Part shown: positions 63,196 to 64,000 of the stretch, in pieces
Numbering within the stretch: the stretch's first letter is position 1
Layout: every line of letters begins with the position of its first letter
Virus record (IMG/VR): IMGVR_UViG_3300017917_002782
Span: 1 to 64,000 of that record
From: a virus
Length of the DNA: 64,000 nt
Reading direction: 5' to 3' (one strand)
Translations under genes and position numbers: made by a program
Notes under the pieces: model-generated
The model's input: the letters and a program-made list of their open reading frames with translations, nothing else
Databases searched by the model: none
Told to the model about the DNA's origin: nothing

Positions 63196-63962
63196 GTTTA
63201 TTTGAGGAATTAATAGAAGATAAAGATATGGACAAAGAGATTATTAAATCTTTTAAGTCAAAAGATTCTTTGTCTGATACTATTTTTTCTAATGATAATG
63301 GAAATTATAAATTAAAAGACGATATAAGAGAAAAAATGTTAGAGGTATCTAACGATTTTTTAAACTTTATTGAAATTAATTTTTTTGTTTACGACATTAT
63401 TTTAACAGGCTCTTTAGCCAACTATAATTGGTCGAGTTATTCGGATGTTGATTTACATATTTTAATAGATTTTGAGGAATTTGGGACAGACAATAAAATA
63501 TATTCACAGATAGTTAAAGAGTTCTTTGACGATAAAAAAACGTTATGGAACAACAATACCGATGTAAAAATAAAGGGGTTTGATGTTGAAATGTATTTAC
63601 AAGATATCAATGAAAAACATGTTTCGTCTGGTGTTTATTCTGTTTTAAACAATCAATGGGTTGTTGAACCTGAGAAATCAAATCCAAATATCGATGATAA
63701 AAAGATTCTCGAAAAAGGGGAAGAATATGCAAAACAGATTGATGATCTGATTAAACTATCGGAAAAGGGTGAAGACGTTATCGACAAGTCAAAAGAATTA
63801 AAGGATAAGATTAAAAAATTTAGACAAAGTGGTTTGGAATCGGGTGGAGAATACTCATACGAAAACCTTACGTTTAAATTGTTAAGAAGAAACGGATACA
63901 TTGAGAAGTTACTAAACGTAAAAAACATTGTAAGAAACAAAAAATTATCACTCCCACAATAG
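63192..63962 (+). CDS. Nucleotidyltransferase-fold protein, 256 aa
   Basis: DIILTGSLANYNWSSYSDVD then LHILIDF (residues about 65-95) carries the GS...D.D motif of the DNA pol beta-like nucleotidyltransferase superfamily; a third Asp may be in KGFDVEMYLQD (about 127-137). C-terminal half helical. N-terminus MSLFEELIEDKDM resembles the late leaders weakly. Possibly adds nucleotides to RNA ends or modifies a protein. Ends in TAG. Confidence 0.8.
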   Translation: MSLFEELIEDKDMDKEIIKSFKSKDSLSDTIFSNDNGNYKLKDDIREKMLEVSNDFLNFIEINFFVYDIILTGSLANYNWSSYSDVDLHILIDFEEFGTDNKIYSQIVKEFFDDKKTLWNNNTDVKIKGFDVEMYLQDINEKHVSSGVYSVLNNQWVVEPEKSNPNIDDKKILEKGEEYAKQIDDLIKLSEKGEDVIDKSKELKDKIKKFRQSGLESGGEYSYENLTFKLLRRNGYIEKLLNVKNIVRNKKLSLPQ

Positions 63963-64000
63963 ATAACCCGAATTTTTTTCCTATATGTATGTATTTATAG

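Overview
The window is best read as part of a large, AT-rich double-stranded DNA phage genome infecting a Bacteroidetes host. Evidence for phage: two endolysins (GH24, GH19), tail-collar and LamG fibre proteins, holin- and spanin-like membrane proteins, free-standing HNH and GIY-YIG-type nucleases, tmRNA with SmpB, a large tRNA array and an RNA-repair cassette. Evidence for the host: nearly every gene at 0-11 kb has the Bacteroidetes promoter (-33 TTG, -7 TANNTTTG, usually a 19-bp spacer), and the tmRNA tag starts with GGC as in Bacteroidetes. No terminase, portal, major capsid or DNA polymerase gene was recognised, so this is a fragment of a larger genome.

Layout. (1) 0-11.1 kb: about 22 small minus-strand genes, mostly hypothetical (a DUF932-like protein and a possible caspase-like protease stand out), arranged as promoter-gene-terminator units. 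Between terminator and next promoter lies a recurring long dyad built on TTTAGTCTGGA / TCCAGACTAAA. From 6.4 kb on, TTATCCACA boxes sit just upstream of the -33 elements. (2) 11.1-43 kb: mostly plus-strand, late-type genes with a different upstream motif (ATATTTATA): HNH nuclease, fibre, lysis genes, endolysins, and a glycosyltransferase / carbamoyltransferase / FkbM block. At least fifteen of these proteins begin with related N-terminal leaders (MKxIIxExQLKxIIxxE or xxINRxxxVMGLxE types) ending in an [IL]xE-like site, which suggests capsid targeting and cleavage like T4 internal proteins. (3) 43-57 kb: a minus-strand RNA region with tmRNA, a seven-copy GGCTAT...TTACTTCTA array, a TerD-like protein, a roughly 530-nt structured RNA, an amber-suppressor-like tRNA, SmpB, PTH2, an RNase H-like protein and about 28 recognisable tRNAs covering all twenty amino acids, mixed with oversized tRNA-like structures. 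(4) 57-64 kb: cyclic-phosphate receiver protein, Rnl1-type RNA ligase, P-loop kinase, a ClpC-like unfoldase, a KTSC protein and a nucleotidyltransferase.

How the parts may work together. Trans-translation (tmRNA, SmpB), peptidyl-tRNA hydrolase, RNA 5'/3'-end repair and replacement tRNAs form a coherent translation-rescue module that could counter anticodon nucleases and stalled ribosomes. The most striking local observation is that two consecutive genes next to SmpB (PTH2 and the gene after it) each carry an in-frame TAG within their first five codons, while a tRNA with anticodon CTA lies about 1 kb away. This suggests amber-dependent translation. These functional links are inference from sequence and gene order; no database search was possible.
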